Assembly: GCF_022965805.1 (NCBI RefSeq)
Contig: NC_133114.1
Span: 3,864,261 to 3,928,260, forward strand
DNA length: 64,000 bases
Source of the DNA: Primulina eburnea
Taxonomy: Eukaryota > Streptophyta > Magnoliopsida > Lamiales > Gesneriaceae
Direction of reading: 5' to 3'
In this document: one piece after another, positions 46,576 through 58,328 of the stretch
Layout: each line of letters starts with the position of its first letter
Position numbering within the stretch: the stretch's first letter is position 1
Made by a program: the position numbers and the translations under genes
Notes under the pieces: generated by a model
The model's input: the letters and a program-made list of their open reading frames with translations, nothing else
What the model was told of the DNA's origin: nothing
The model's database searches: none

Positions 46576-49296
46576 ATGGCCGCAGCATATACACTGAATG
46601 CTTATCCGGTGAATTTTGCTTCTGTTCTCACTATTAAGGATGAGAATCTTGTCAAGATGTTCAAATCATTGGAGAAGTCTGGGCTTCGAAAATTCCTGGA
46701 AACGCCTACTGGTATCTACAAGTCTGTTCTTCTGGATTTCTATGCCAAAGCAGAAGTTGTGGACGGCAATATTACCTATACACAGGGAGATGCATCGATC
46801 TCTATTGATGCTGGACTTCTGGGTTCCACTTTATTTCTACCAATTTATGGCCTTTCCGAGCTCTCGGACATTTCAAAAGAAGACATGTCCATCGCCTTGA
46901 CAAATTTTTCAGCCACAGGAGAAGAACTTTCACCTTCTTGCTTCAAAAAGCTACTGAAAATTGAGTACCAGGTACTCGCTGATATAGTAGCAAAAGCCTT
47001 GTTAGTTAAGGCCGGAACCTTTGACAAACTAACAAAAGAAAAGGTTCAAGTGATGGCGGCCATCACATCAGAAAAGAAAGTGGATTGGGGGCGTTTTCTG
47101 TTTCGCACGATGAAGGATATGATTCTCAGGAAAAGTACTGGATTTGCTTTACAAATCAGTACAATGTTGAAAGATGCTGGTTTTCCAGGAACAGCAGAAG
47201 AGGATGGCTCTTCGGTAACAATGACTGATGCTGATAGCGTGCTTGCTTTAAGGCCAAAGCCAAACGTTGGTGAATTTGTGGCCATTAAGAAGGAGATTGG
47301 AGAATCTCAAATTGAGGGGCAGAAGATAATTAAACGAAAAAGAGTTGTGGTCTTGTCTGATTCTGACAAAACAGAATCTGGAGAATCAGCAGCACCCACT
47401 CAGCAAGCTTCACCGCCTCCTACCCCAGCTAAGAAGAAATCTCGCACAACCATCCGCATCAAGAAAACAGCAGCTCTTTCTGCACTGGAGAATGTTCCTC
47501 TCCTCCAAGTTTTTCCATCTGTTGTTTCATCCACCAAAACCAAACCTACTGAATCAGGGCCTTCACCTGCTCATAGCTTCAGACCAACTTCTAGTTTGAA
47601 CATTCGAGAATCAGCTACTGGTTCGTCTGCTTTTAAACCAGTAGTCTCTGCCTCTTCTGGAAAAGGGAAAGGTAAGATCACTGAGTTGGTTGAATCAATC
47701 GCGGCTCCCTCCTCAATCCAAACAAAAATAAATCTTCATCTGGAAGAAGTTGAGATCTCAACCAGAGAAGATATGAAATTTTTTGACGAATGGCTTAAGG
47801 TACGAGTTTTCCACCCAATCACATTTCTGAAAACTACTGGTGTTTATGCTCAAACTGTAGCCAATGAGAAAAATGTTTTTGATGCTTCCGAGACACGAAA
47901 TGTGATAGAAGCTATAAATCGTCGCAATTACATTCTGGAAAAGTTGAAAATGCAGAAGATGGGCACTGTTCTGGAGACCTTAAAGTCTAATTTTGATTCT
48001 TCTAGCCCTACTGCTTTTCATGACCAGAATGTTATTCAAATTCTGTCGGAACAGCTGACAATTCTTTCTGAACAAGTTGCCAATAAAGAAAAGGCCTTTT
48101 CTCGGCCTCCAAAGCTCAGTCTCACATCTGTCTCTGCAAGTTTGAAGAATCAGACAGTTGAGGAACCGACCAAAGCTTCTCCTGAAGTCAAGGTCTCTAG
48201 TACTCCTGTACCAGTAGAAGCTCCTACTCAGTCTTCGTCTCTGATCTCTGTACATGAACTGGCCTCTGTTGATGAGGTAATACAATCGCTTGTGCCGACC
48301 CAAACAGCACAAAATGAATTGCTTCCCGCTATCCCTACTACTACTGATCCTTCTCCAGAATCTGCTACTGCTATTGCAACTGCTGCTGCTAGTGCTACTG
48401 CTATGCCTACTACTTCATTGTCTCTTCCAGCACTTGAGCATTTTTCAGAAGCTCACCAAGCTGAGATGGCAACTTTGTTGCATACTTCACCCTCTGCTGT
48501 TGAGACACAAGCAGTAATCGTACCTGCTGCTGATTTGCAGCAACAAGACGAAGGGCCAACAGAACAGTCTATTGCTTCAGTAGGACCTTCTGCTGAACCC
48601 GAACCAACTGATACAACTCAAGCAGAAGCTGCACCATCCTCTGATCCTTCTTCACAATCTCCTGAGCGCATTGCCCGAATGGAGGATATTAAACGAAGAA
48701 TACTAGCAAGGACTCCTTCCCCAGAAGTGGAACCATTTAATCTATAATTCCACATTGATGCTCTCCAAAGGGATCTTGAAAATCTTTCAGACTTAGTCAA
48801 GCGAACATCTTATGAATATGCCGCCGAAACTTCTGATGCTAAATTCTTCTGAGACCGCATGTCTAAAGAAATACAGACCACTGCGGAATCTCTGAGTAAA
48901 ATGTATGCTGAGAGCATCGTCTTTCGACAGGCCATATCCAGAAGTTACGGTCAGATCGCGCTTGGTCAGTCTGATTTACTTACCAGGATCACCGAGCATG
49001 ATGAAATGTTTCGATCAATCTCCACCACCATGGACCTGATGGATGCCAAAATTGACTCTCAGTCTCAAACACTCACTGCTATTAATGATAGAGTTTCCAT
49101 TCAGACTCCTTATCTGGAGATGCTGACAAATGGCATTCACGACTTATCTGAGCGAATGGACGAATTACTTGCTAGGGTTCTTATTGATGATGCCAAAAAG
49201 GGGGAAGAAGATAGAACTGGAACAAGTAGCAGCAGACCAACTGGAAGGGATCAAAATCCAGATGAAGCTACTTTCAGGGATATTGGAACGAACTGA
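46576..49296 (+). CDS. Element C extra ORF in env position (two stops near the end)
   Basis: Open for 723 codons from ATG 46576 to TAA at 48745, and continuing in the same frame, with one further TGA near 48850, to 49296. Residues 1-240: globular, mixed alpha/beta (SPSCFKKLLKIEYQVL, LVKAGTFDKLT). 250-300: basic KRKRVV and KKKSRTTIRIKK, likely nuclear targeting. 300-720: Ser/Thr/Pro/Ala/Glu-rich, probably disordered. The remainder is helical, ending FRDIGTN. No signal peptide, no membrane segment, so an envelope role is unlikely. The place after pol is that of the Sirevirus env-like gene. Homologous to 30347-33194. Function unknown. Confidence 0.75.
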
Positions 49297-49410
49297 TTTT
49301 TATTTGTGTTATTTTTTTATATGATTCTCTGGACATAAACTGTTTTGTTTATCTAATCGGCTCTTATCTCTATTTTACTAACACAGAACATCTAGGTTTT
49401 GGCATCACCA

Positions 49411-49423
49411 CAAAGGGAGAAAT
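49411..49423 (+). other. Element C polypurine tract
   Basis: CAAAGGGAGAAAT directly before the 3' LTR start at 49424; primer for plus-strand synthesis. Confidence 0.75.
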
Positions 49424-50619
49424 TGTTAGAATTAAATTTATTGTGGAAATGCTAAGGAAAAACCAGTAGATGTTGGATTAGTACAAAACCAGTAGAACCA
49501 GTAGATACAAAACCAGTAGAACCAGTAGATGTTGGATTAGTACAAAACCAGTAGAACTAGTAGATGTTGTAAACCAGAAGTACTTAAATCATGCTAGAAA
49601 TCAGTAGCAGCTAAAACCAGTAGCAGTATTTATCAAGTACTGCTTAAATAATTTCTTAGCTAAACCAGAATAAGAAGGATACAAAATTCGAAATATACAC
49701 TAACAAAATCTTGCGTATCTCAAAGTCTCTAAAATATTACCGTTGATCTATTAACGTGATACCAGCATTTATTGCTTCATTAAATGCCAATAAATGCTAT
49801 ACAAGAGCATTTAAGACAGTATACCATTTTTGGTATGAACTAAGACTGATTACTTTTAATGTATTTTGCAGGGTCCATTTTAAGTAATAAGGCTGAATCA
49901 CCAAAAAGAAAGAGCCGTTCAGTTTTTGAACGTTGAATAGAGCCTATATATGCAGATGAAGGATTTTGTGAAGACAACAACAACGACATACAACAACAAC
50001 AAAGTGTTGAACAAAAAAAATCTGAATTCGAGCAATTGTTAGAACTCTCAACTATCAAAAGAGCTCAATACAAAAAAAAGGCAGCACATGCTTCATTGCA
50101 TACTATTGATCACTGAGATCATATTGTGCTAGCTACTTCAGTTATATCTTCTTAAGCTATTCATTTCATCAATTTATTGATAGAAGAACTTGTAACTGGA
50201 AAAGATTCTTTTCTAGAACTTAAGATTATTCAAGAAGTTAAGTTGTAAAGCTAAGAGTTTCAATGGGCGAAGGGTAAGTCCTATTTAAGTGGGTGCATAC
50301 AATTGTTGTGCTGTATTCACCAAAGTCTTTTAGTGATACTTTCTGGAAACAGAAGAAGGGGAGACGTAGAAGATTTATCTACGAACTTCCAGAAACAAAC
50401 CTTGTGTTATCTACTGCTTTTCGGTTTTATTATTTTTCACCCTCTAAACCAACAGATCGTTTTCCGCACATTATCTTGTGATCTGCTGGTCTTTATACTT
50501 GAACAAGAATTGTTAAAATCTCTAACAGGATTTTAGCACATAAATTCGAAAGAATTTATAAGTTGGCCGTTGAGTTTATTCAACCCCCCCCCCTTTTAAA
50601 CTCAACCCGATCCTCAACA
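49424..50619 (+). repeat. Element C 3' LTR
   Basis: 1196 bp, TGTTAGAATT to CCTCAACA, followed by the target duplication GACGG. Confidence 0.92.
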
Positions 50620-50784
50620 GACGGTCTCACGGGTCGTATTTATGATACGGATCTCTTATTTGGACTATCCATGAAAAAGTATTATTTTTTATGCTAAGAG
50701 TATTACTTTTTATTGTGAATATAGGTAGGGTCGACCCGTCTCGCATATTATGATCCGTGAGACGGTCTCACATGAGATCAACTC
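50620..50784 (-). repeat. M1 repeat, copy g, right piece
   Basis: Begins with the duplicated GACGG and continues TCTCACGGGTCGTATT to GTGAGACGGTCTCACATGAG. Joined across element C it matches the intact copy at 62139-62318 in order. Confidence 0.85.
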
Positions 50785-51313
50785 AATTGCATAATAAATA
50801 ATGTAATATTTCATGAAATATATTGATCGAATAAGTTCAAAAAATTTAAATTGTTTATGTCACAAAATAATTTATGTGAATCAAAATAAATACATGCTAG
50901 AATTTTTCAAAATTTAGTTGAATCTACTAATTCACTATAAAAATTCAAGGCATGTTAGGGAGTAATGCAATGAAACATGGAATTAAAAATCAGTGACAAT
51001 GGATGAGAAATACGTGAATGTTCAAAGCTCAATTCACTGCCATGATAGTGCATAGACTATTATAATTGTCAATATTTAATATACACAGTGATTATATATT
51101 CATTGGATTTATAATTTATTTTCTTTTTCAATTGATAACGTTGTGATCTCACTGCCATATATTCTCTTTCAAACATTGTGGTCTCACTACCACATACTCA
51201 TATATATTTTATCAAATAGCATATGCAGTTCATCATTGAACATGAAGTCACTACAAATAATAAAATAGTGACTAATAATAAATCATGCATTTTATTTTGA
51301 TAGATATTAGACT
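50785..51313 (-). other. Element E internal region, middle piece
   Basis: AT-rich remainder of E between the M1 copy and the element D tandem. The phrase GTGATCTCACTGCCATATA and its variant repeat near 51141 and 51179. No coding signal. Confidence 0.45.
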
Positions 51314-52023
51314 CGACAGTCAGACTCGACAAAGATGAGGGAGGTAAACCTGTTGACCAAAAGTTATTTCGTAGCATGATTGGCTCCCTGCTCTATGCGA
51401 CTGCTAGTAGACCTGACATTATGTTTAGTGTTTGCTTGTGTGCACGATTTCAATCATGTCCAAAGGAATCACACTTATTCGCCTTAAAACGCATTTTCAA
51501 ATATCTTTCAAATACTCCAAATCTCGGATTATGGTATTCTAAGAACTCATTTTTCGATTTAAAAGCTTACTGTGATGCCGGCTTTGGAGGATATAAGGTA
51601 GATAGAAAGAGCACTAGTGGTACTTGTTTCTTTTTGGGAAATTGCTTGGTGTCATGGTTTTCTAAAAAGCAAAACTGTGTTGCACTTTCAACGACCGAGG
51701 CCGAGTATATGGCTGCCGGTAGTTGTTGTGCACAAATTCTTTGGATGAAGTATCAATTACTCGACTATGGTGTTACTTTTTCAAAAATTCCAATCTTTTG
51801 TGATAATACAAGCACCATATGTCTAACAAAGAATCCAGTTCAACATTCTCGTACAAAACATATTGACATTCGACATCATTTTATTCGTGATCACATTGAG
51901 CAAAATGATGTTGAACTTCACTATGTTGACACCAAGAATCAAATTGCTGATATTTTTACAAAACCACTAGATGAATCTACTTTTACTCGTTTTCGTGGTG
52001 AACTTGGCATGATTGAGTTGTAA
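51314..52023 (+). pseudogene. Element D truncated unit: pol 3' end (RNase H)
   Basis: Starts abruptly inside pol and reads through RNase H to GELGMIEL and the stop. The frame is open. Compared with the full unit, the catalytic DADFGG reads DAGFGG and LYVTAS reads LYATAS. No upstream start, so it is a fragment. Confidence 0.9.
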
Positions 52024-52060
52024 ACATTGGACAAATACTCTCGTACATATTTGTTAAATT

Positions 52061-52561
52061 GAGGGGGAGTATTATTAATGTGAGCATTATAATGTCGGAT
52101 AATACAAATTAATTGTATTTATCCATAATTATGGTTCAACATTCTTTTATGTGCTAAATATTTTAAATTTTAGGTGTTCCTCATCTTGGCTACTTCGGAA
52201 TCACCGTTCCTTATTCGGATGCTTCGTTTCACTTCGGATCCACCGAACGTGTTCGGATCGTTCGAGGATGCGGATTCTTAGCTTATGTTTTTGTTATTTT
52301 TGTTTATTTTATCTTTATGCATCATTGTATAAAAGACTTGCATTTATTAGTGGATATTTTACCTGTTTATTTGTCTCTCTTTATGCTTATGTCTTTTTTA
52401 TTATCGCAAAAAGGGGGAGAATTTATTTGGTTAAAATTGCTATTAATTCAACCTCTTAGACTTGTTATTTGATTAAGGGGGAGCTATTTAATAACATTAG
52501 ATTATGTTGATTATTGTTTCTCAATTTTTAACCAAGTTTTGTGATCATCAAAAAGGGGGAG
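52061..52561 (+). other. Multiple polypurine tracts, truncated unit
   Basis: GAGGGGGAG at 52061, AAGGGGGAGA at 52411, AAGGGGGAG at 52475, and AAAAGGGGGAG at 52551, the last just before the LTR. Repeated tracts of this kind are a known mark of Sireviruses. Confidence 0.75.
52194..52266 (+). repeat. TTCGGAT motif cluster in element D 3' untranslated region
   Basis: Four 15-base motifs starting TTCGGA at 52194, 52214, 52233 and 52252 (for example TTCGGATCCACCGAA). Related to the motif array in the LTR but with GGAT. The second copy is at 58462-58534. Confidence 0.75.
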
Positions 52562-52721
52562 ATTGTTACGCCTTAAACGCATACAAATCTCGAGGATGAG
52601 ATTAATGTTTTTAATGCTGTAACATATCCCAAAGTTTTTGTTTTGATGATACCAAAACTTGGATTAAAAATGTACTAATGTTTTATATTGAGGCATGCAG
52701 GAAATTAAGAACAAGGTTACG

Positions 52722-53193
52722 TTCGGAAGATCCGAAATTTGGTTAGGACGTTCCGAAATTGTGCCAATCAGAAGCAAAATAGAAGCTGTTCGGAAGCTGC
52801 GAGGAGCAAGTTCGGACGTTCCGAAGACTGGATCGGACGTTCCGAACACAAGCAATCAAATCACTTCAATCCGGAGACAAATTGATCTGACTGTTGATTG
52901 AGTAGATTTCGGACGCTACGATGGACATGATCGGAAGCTACGAAGTGTTGAAGATTTCAAATCTCCGGAAACGCGGGAATGTTCGGACGGTACGAACTGG
53001 AGTTCGGACCTTCCGAAGTTGTTCATACACTGTCTAAAAGAACTGTTCAGAAGAAACGAAGTTTGATCGGTCCCTCCGAAGCATATGTTCGGACCCTACG
53101 AAGTCAAGAACGGAAGATCCGAAGTCATTCCAGAATTACGCAAATTGATTTCAATCACATCGGACGTTCTGAAGTATAAACAGAAGATCCGAA
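52722..53193 (+). repeat. Palindromic 15-mer array in element D LTR
   Basis: About 15 copies of a motif near TTCGGACNNTCCGAA, at 52722, 52743, 52789, 52811, 52832, 52908, 52930, 52982, 53003, 53046, 53066, 53088, 53109, 53159 and 53179. Several are almost perfect palindromes (TTCGGACGTTCCGAA); others have TACGAA as right half. The array ends 20 bases before the TATA box, so it occupies the U3 enhancer position. Repeated at 58990-59461 in the other LTR. Confidence 0.9.
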
Positions 53194-53212
53194 CCTTGGC
53201 GTCCAAGACTAG

Positions 53213-53220
53213 TATAAATA
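53213..53220 (+). promoter_or_regulatory. Element D LTR TATA box
   Basis: TATAAATA followed by GGCC. The second copy is at 59481-59488. Confidence 0.75.
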
Positions 53221-53718
53221 GGCCTTTGAGGATGCATTCTCAAACATCCCACTCCATTCTCTCTTGTATCTTACAAAGCTTTCTACTATCTCTTGTGTGC
53301 GTTGATTAAAAGAGTTGTAATATCAAAAGAGTTGTAGAAAAAGAGTGAAAGTAATACTCTCGAGTGGGTTGTAAAGTTCGTGGCTATCCTTGGAGCCCTC
53401 AAGGCCAAGTAGACGCATCGAGGCGTGGTTGTAAAAGCTAGCTTGGAGCTCCTAAAGCCAAGTCGTCATAGTGATACCTCGATCCTCATCGAGAAGGGGA
53501 GACGTAGACGATTCTTCGTCGAACTTCCATAAACATCTCTATCCCTCTTTACTTTACGCATTTACTTTACTACGCATTTATTTTACGCACTTACTTTACG
53601 CATTCATTTTTATTTGTGATTGTCCCTCAAGTCTTCCGCTTGCAATTTTTGCAAACTCGTTTTAAAAACGCTAAAGGGCCTTAAAGAACCTATTCACCCC
53701 CCCTTTAGGTTCTTCAAG

Positions 53719-53731
53719 TGGTATCAGAGCC
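53719..53731 (+). other. Element D primer binding site
   Basis: TGGTATCAGAGCC, initiator Met-tRNA type with one change at the last base, two bases after the LTR. Confidence 0.88.
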
Positions 53732-53732
53732 T

Positions 53733-55304
53733 AGTTTTTCAAAATCTTTTAAAATAGCCAATCTAGCAAGCGAGTATGCCCAAGGACAATCCACAAATCG
53801 TCCCCCTCTTTTCAATGGTACCAATTACGGATATTGGAAGAATAGAATATCTCTATACATCCAATCCGTCGATTACGACCTTTGGAAAATAACGGTGAAA
53901 GGTCCCTATATCCCCATGAAAACGGTGGATGATAAGGAAATTCCTAAGGGAATGGATGACTTCACCAAGGACGATATGAAACTTATCTCTCAAAATGCTA
54001 AAGCTATGAATATTCTTCATTGTTCCCTAGATATGAATGAATACAACCGAATCTAGGCTTGCACCTCCGCCAAAGAGATTTGGGACAAATTGGAGATTTG
54101 CCACGAAGGAACCAATCAAGTCAAAGAAACGAAGATAGATCTTCTCCAACTCAAGTACGAGACCTTTGAGATGGAACCCAAGGAGGATATCGACACCATG
54201 TTCCGGCGGCTCACCCAAATCATCAATGAGCTTGCCCAACTTGGTGAGAACTACCCAACTAAACAAGTGTGGAGGAGAGCCCTTCGAGCACTACCGGCGG
54301 AATGGGATGCAAAGCGCACGGCTATCATTGAATCCAACAAGGGAGATGCGGCATCCTACGACCTTGATCAACTTCATGGGACCCTAAAGACCCATGAACT
54401 TGAAGTATCTACCCGGAAGGAGACAAAGAAAGATGACGACAAAGTAAAGGCGAAAGGGATCGCCTTGACCAGTCAACTTGAAGATAGCGACGATGAAGAA
54501 ATGACACTCCTCACTAGAAAGTTCAAAAGATTCATGCGGAGTTCCAACTTCAACAAGAAGGACAAAAAGATTGAGAAGGAAGTGACCTGCTACAACTGTC
54601 AACAAAAGGGTCACTATGCAAACGAGTGTCCCTCCAAGAAGAAGGCCGGCAAAGACAAGAAGAAGGCCCTTCTAGCCATGTGGAGCGACAGCGACAACGA
54701 AGAGGAGTCTACCCTATGCTTCATGGCAAAGGAAGATCATCTGACCGACTCGGATGACGACGAGGTACCCTCTTACGATGAATTACTCTCCGCTTACACT
54801 AGTATGTACAATAAGGCTAAGTCACTTAGAAATGAGAATAAGCAACTTAAAACTGAACTAGAAGCTAGGATGCATGACAACACTAGGCTCAAGACAAACC
54901 TAAGAGACTTAGAGAAAGCCTTCAACAAGTTCAATGTGAGTAGCGGTAAACTAGAAAACCTCTTGAGCATGCAAAGGTGTAACTTCGACAAAGGAGGTCT
55001 AGGATATGAAAAGAAATCAGTCAACTTCGCTAGTCTTATCGCAAAGGCAAAACTAAGAACACCACCAACATGCACTTACTGTTGTAAGATAGGCCACATA
55101 AGACCTAAATGCAAGAAACTTAGACACCAACACAATAAGAATAGTTATTGGAAATGGATCCCCAAATCCCCAACTACTACTAAACTCAAAGGACCCAAAG
55201 AAACGGGTACCAACTATCAAATTGTATCTCAATCTTATAGGGACAAAGGGGAGACAAGTTATCGAGCACTTGGTATCTTGACAGTGGATGCTCTCGACAC
55301 ATGA
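53733..55304 (+). pseudogene. Element D gag, one stop
   Basis: Frame open from before the LTR end, with the copia gag motif FNGTNYGYWKNRI near 53815. TAG at 54054-54056 interrupts it (NRI / ACTSAKEIWD). It continues 416 codons: helical domain with LPAEWDAKRTAI, zinc knuckle CYNCQQKGHYANEC near 54589, acidic tract, coiled-coil-like region, and a second knuckle CTYCCKIGHIRPKC near 55072. It ends at 55302-55304. The first in-frame ATG is at 53916, well inside the domain, so a proper start codon was not found. Otherwise well kept. Confidence 0.85.
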
Positions 55305-58291
55305 CGGGAGAAAAGAAGCTGCTACAATCCATTCGACCAAAAGAAAAGGGATCGGTGACCTTTGGAGACAACAGCAAAAGGATCATAGAAGGCATCGGCT
55401 CAATAGGTATATCTAACTCTACTATTATTGATGATGTACTTCTTGTGAAAGAACTTAAACATAACCTCCTAAGCATTAGTCAATTGTGCGATAGGGGTTA
55501 TGAAGTCAAATTCACATCACACGATTGCACTGTATCACTCACAACTGACAAATCCATTAGTTTCAAAGGTTATAGAAGTGAAAATGTTTACAAGGTCGAT
55601 TTAAAGATTTCATCTTTTTCAAAAATAAAAAGCCTTGTAACATTAAATGTTGATGACAACATTCTTTGGCATAGACGACTTGGTCATGTTGGGATGAGCA
55701 CCATAGAAAAACTTTTAAAACTTGACCTAGTTTCCGGAATGCCAAAGCTGAATTTAAAATTAGATTCTTTTTGTGATGCTTGTCAACTTGGTAAACACAC
55801 AAAGGAATCTTTCAAAAATAAAAATTTTGTATCCACTTCTATGCCCCTTGAATTACTTCACCTAGATTTATGTGGTCCCTCGAGGACAACTAGTCTAGGA
55901 GGTAAATCCTATGCTTTTGTCATTGTGGATGATTTTTCACGTTTTACTTGGACATTGTTTTTAGCCCACAAAAGTGATGCCTTTGATCATTTCAAAATTT
56001 TTGTCAAAAAGGTTGAAAATGAGAAAAATCTTTTGATCAAACAAATCCGTAGTGACCACGGAACGGAATTTCAAAATGAAAATTTTTCAATTTTTTGTCA
56101 AAGCAAAGGCATTGGTCACAACTTTTCTTGTCCTAGAACTCCTCAACAAAACGGTGTCGTTGAGAGGAAGAATAGGACCCTAGTAGAGATTGCAAGGACC
56201 ATGCTATGTGAGCATTCTCTACCAAAATATTTTTGGGCTGAAGCGATGAGTTCTGCTTGTTACATCATCAATCGCGTATCAATAAGGCCAATTCTCAAGA
56301 AAACTCCATACGAACTATGGAGAGGGAGAAAGCCTAACATTTCTTACTTCCGCGCTTTTGGATCAAAATGCTTCATCCACAACAATGGTAAGGACAACCT
56401 GGGTAAGTTCGATGCTAAATCGGACAAAGGTATCTTTCTTGGTTACTCTACTTCTAGCAAAGCATATAGAGTCTTTAATAAACGCACTTTACTAGTTGAA
56501 GAATCTATTCATGTCATATTTGATGAAACTAACCCTTGCTTGCCTAGACCTGTTGTTTCTGATGATGATGATATAGATATCCTTGGCGAAGAGTTGGAGT
56601 CCACAAGCCTAGATGATGTTCCTAAAGATCAAGAGGACGCACCTCTTCCGAAGGAGTGGACTACGCACAAGGATCATCCCATGGACCTCATCATTGGTAG
56701 CCCATCGAAGGGAGTATCTACTCGCTCCTCTAATATGTGCAATTATCTTGCTTTTCTTTCTCACATAGAGCCTAAGAACATAGAAGAAGCTTTACTTGAT
56801 GATTCTTGGATTATTGCTATGCAAGATGAACTAAATGAATTTAGAAGGAATAAAGTTTGGAATCTTGTACCTAGACCCACTGATAGACCTGTCATAGGAA
56901 CTAAACGGGTATTTAGGAACAAGTTAGATGAGCATGGTACAATCACTAGAAATAAAGCTAGGCTAGTAGCTAAAGGATATAGTCAAGAAGAGGGAATTGA
57001 TTATGATGAGACTTATGCCCCTGTTGCTAGACTAGAATCCATTCGCATGCTACTTGCTTTTGCTTGCTCTAGAGACTTTAAATTGTTTCAAATGGATGTT
57101 AAAAGTGCTTTTCTTAATGGTGATTTGAAAGAAGAAGTGTATGTTGAGCAACCTGTTGGTTTTGAAGATGTGCACTTATCTGATTATGTGTATAAACTTG
57201 ATAAGGCTTTGTATGGTTTGAAACAAGCTCCTAGAGCTTGGTATGAGAAATTGTCTGCTTTCTTGCTGTCTAATGGTTTTTGTAGGGGTAAAGTTGATAT
57301 TACCTTGTTTACCTTGACTAAAGATAATGATTTGCTGGTAGTACAAATATATGTAGATGATATTATTTTTGGTGCTACTAATGAACACTTGTGTAGAGAT
57401 TTTTCTAAGCTTATGCAGGATCACTTTGAGATGAGCATGATGGGCGAGCTCAACTACTTCCTTGGTCTCCAAATCAAGCAATGCAAGGATGGTTTCTTTG
57501 TCAACCAAGGGAAGTACATCAAGGAGATGCTCAAAAAGTTTGGGATGGAGTCTTCCAAAGCCTCATCCACACCTATGAGCACGACAGTCAGACTCGACAA
57601 AGATGAGGGAGTTAAACCTGTTGACCAAAAGTTATTTCGTAGCATGATTGGCTCCCTACTCTATGTGACTGCTAGTAGACCTGACATTATGTTTAGTGTT
57701 TGCTTGTGTGCACGATTTCAATCATGTCCAAAGGAATCACACTTATTCGCCTTAAAACGCATTTTCAAATATCTTTCAAATACTCCAAATCTCGGATTAT
57801 GGTATTCTAAGAACTCATTTTTCGATTTAAAAGCTTACTGTGATGCCGACTTTGGAGGATATAAGGTAGATAGAAAGAGCACTAGTGGTACTTGTTTCTT
57901 TTTGGGAAATTGCTTGGTGTCATGGTTTTCTAAAAAGCAAAACTGTGTTGCACTTTCAACGACCGAGGCCGAGTATATGGCTGCCGGTAGTTGTTGTGCA
58001 CAAATTCTTTGGATGAAGTATCAATTACTCGACTATGGTGTTACTTTTTCAAAAATTCCAATCTTTTGTGATAATACAAGCACCATATGTCTAACAAAGA
58101 ATCCAGTTCAACATTCTCGTACAAAACATATTGACATTCGACATCATTTTATTCGTGATCATATTGAGCAAAATGATGTTGAACTTCACTATGTTGACAC
58201 CAAGAATCAAATTGCTGATATTTTTACAAAACCACTAGATGAATCTACTTTTACTCGTTTGCGTGGTGAACTTGGCATGATTGAGTTGTAA
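55240..58291 (+). CDS. Element D pol polyprotein, intact frame
   Basis: Open in the -1 frame relative to gag from after a TAG near 55237, overlapping gag by about 65 bases; the first ATG is at 55301. Protease [15 protein letters not shown] at about 55260; His/Cys block [15 protein letters not shown]; integrase Asp in HLDLCG, Asp in RSDHGTEF, Glu in VVERKNRT; reverse transcriptase [32 protein letters not shown]; RNase [29 protein letters not shown], ending GMIEL. All catalytic residues are present. One oddity: GTKRVFRNK has Arg where the family has Trp. The product would make and integrate cDNA of the element. The most intact transposon gene here. Confidence 0.95.
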
Positions 58292-58328
58292 ACATTGGAC
58301 AAATACTCTCGTACATATTTGTTAAATT

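Larger units (their letters stand above)
38169..50619 (+). mobile_element. Element C: Sirevirus-like Ty1/copia retrotransposon with antisense ORFs and extra ORF
   Basis: 12.45 kb, two 1196-bp LTRs, exact target duplication GACGG (38164-38168 and 50620-50624), inserted in an M1 copy inside element E. Order: primer site, gag, pol in the -1 frame, 1.9 kb spacer with two antisense ORFs, extra ORF of about 907 codons, purine tract, LTR. The LTRs differ at about 15-20 sites by eye, so it is fairly young, yet gag-pol has several breaks. Same family as the element at 22885-34317, but the first part of the LTR differs. Confidence 0.95.
52564..53716 (+). repeat. Element D LTR, first copy
   Basis: 1153 bp, TGTTACGCCTT to GGTTCTTCA. 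No difference from 58832-59984 seen by eye. Carries the motif array and a TATA box. Confidence 0.95.

Noticed and set aside
46576..49296. Calling the extra ORF an envelope gene
   Set aside because: No signal peptide, membrane segment or cleavage site visible; only the position is env-like.
51300..51330. Target duplication for the element D tandem
   Set aside because: The left unit starts inside pol, so its original left border is gone and nothing can be compared with 59985.
52695..53665. Several 64-74 codon frames in the element D LTR, repeated at 58963-59933
   Set aside because: They are translations of the motif array and U5; their doubling reflects LTR identity, not gene content.
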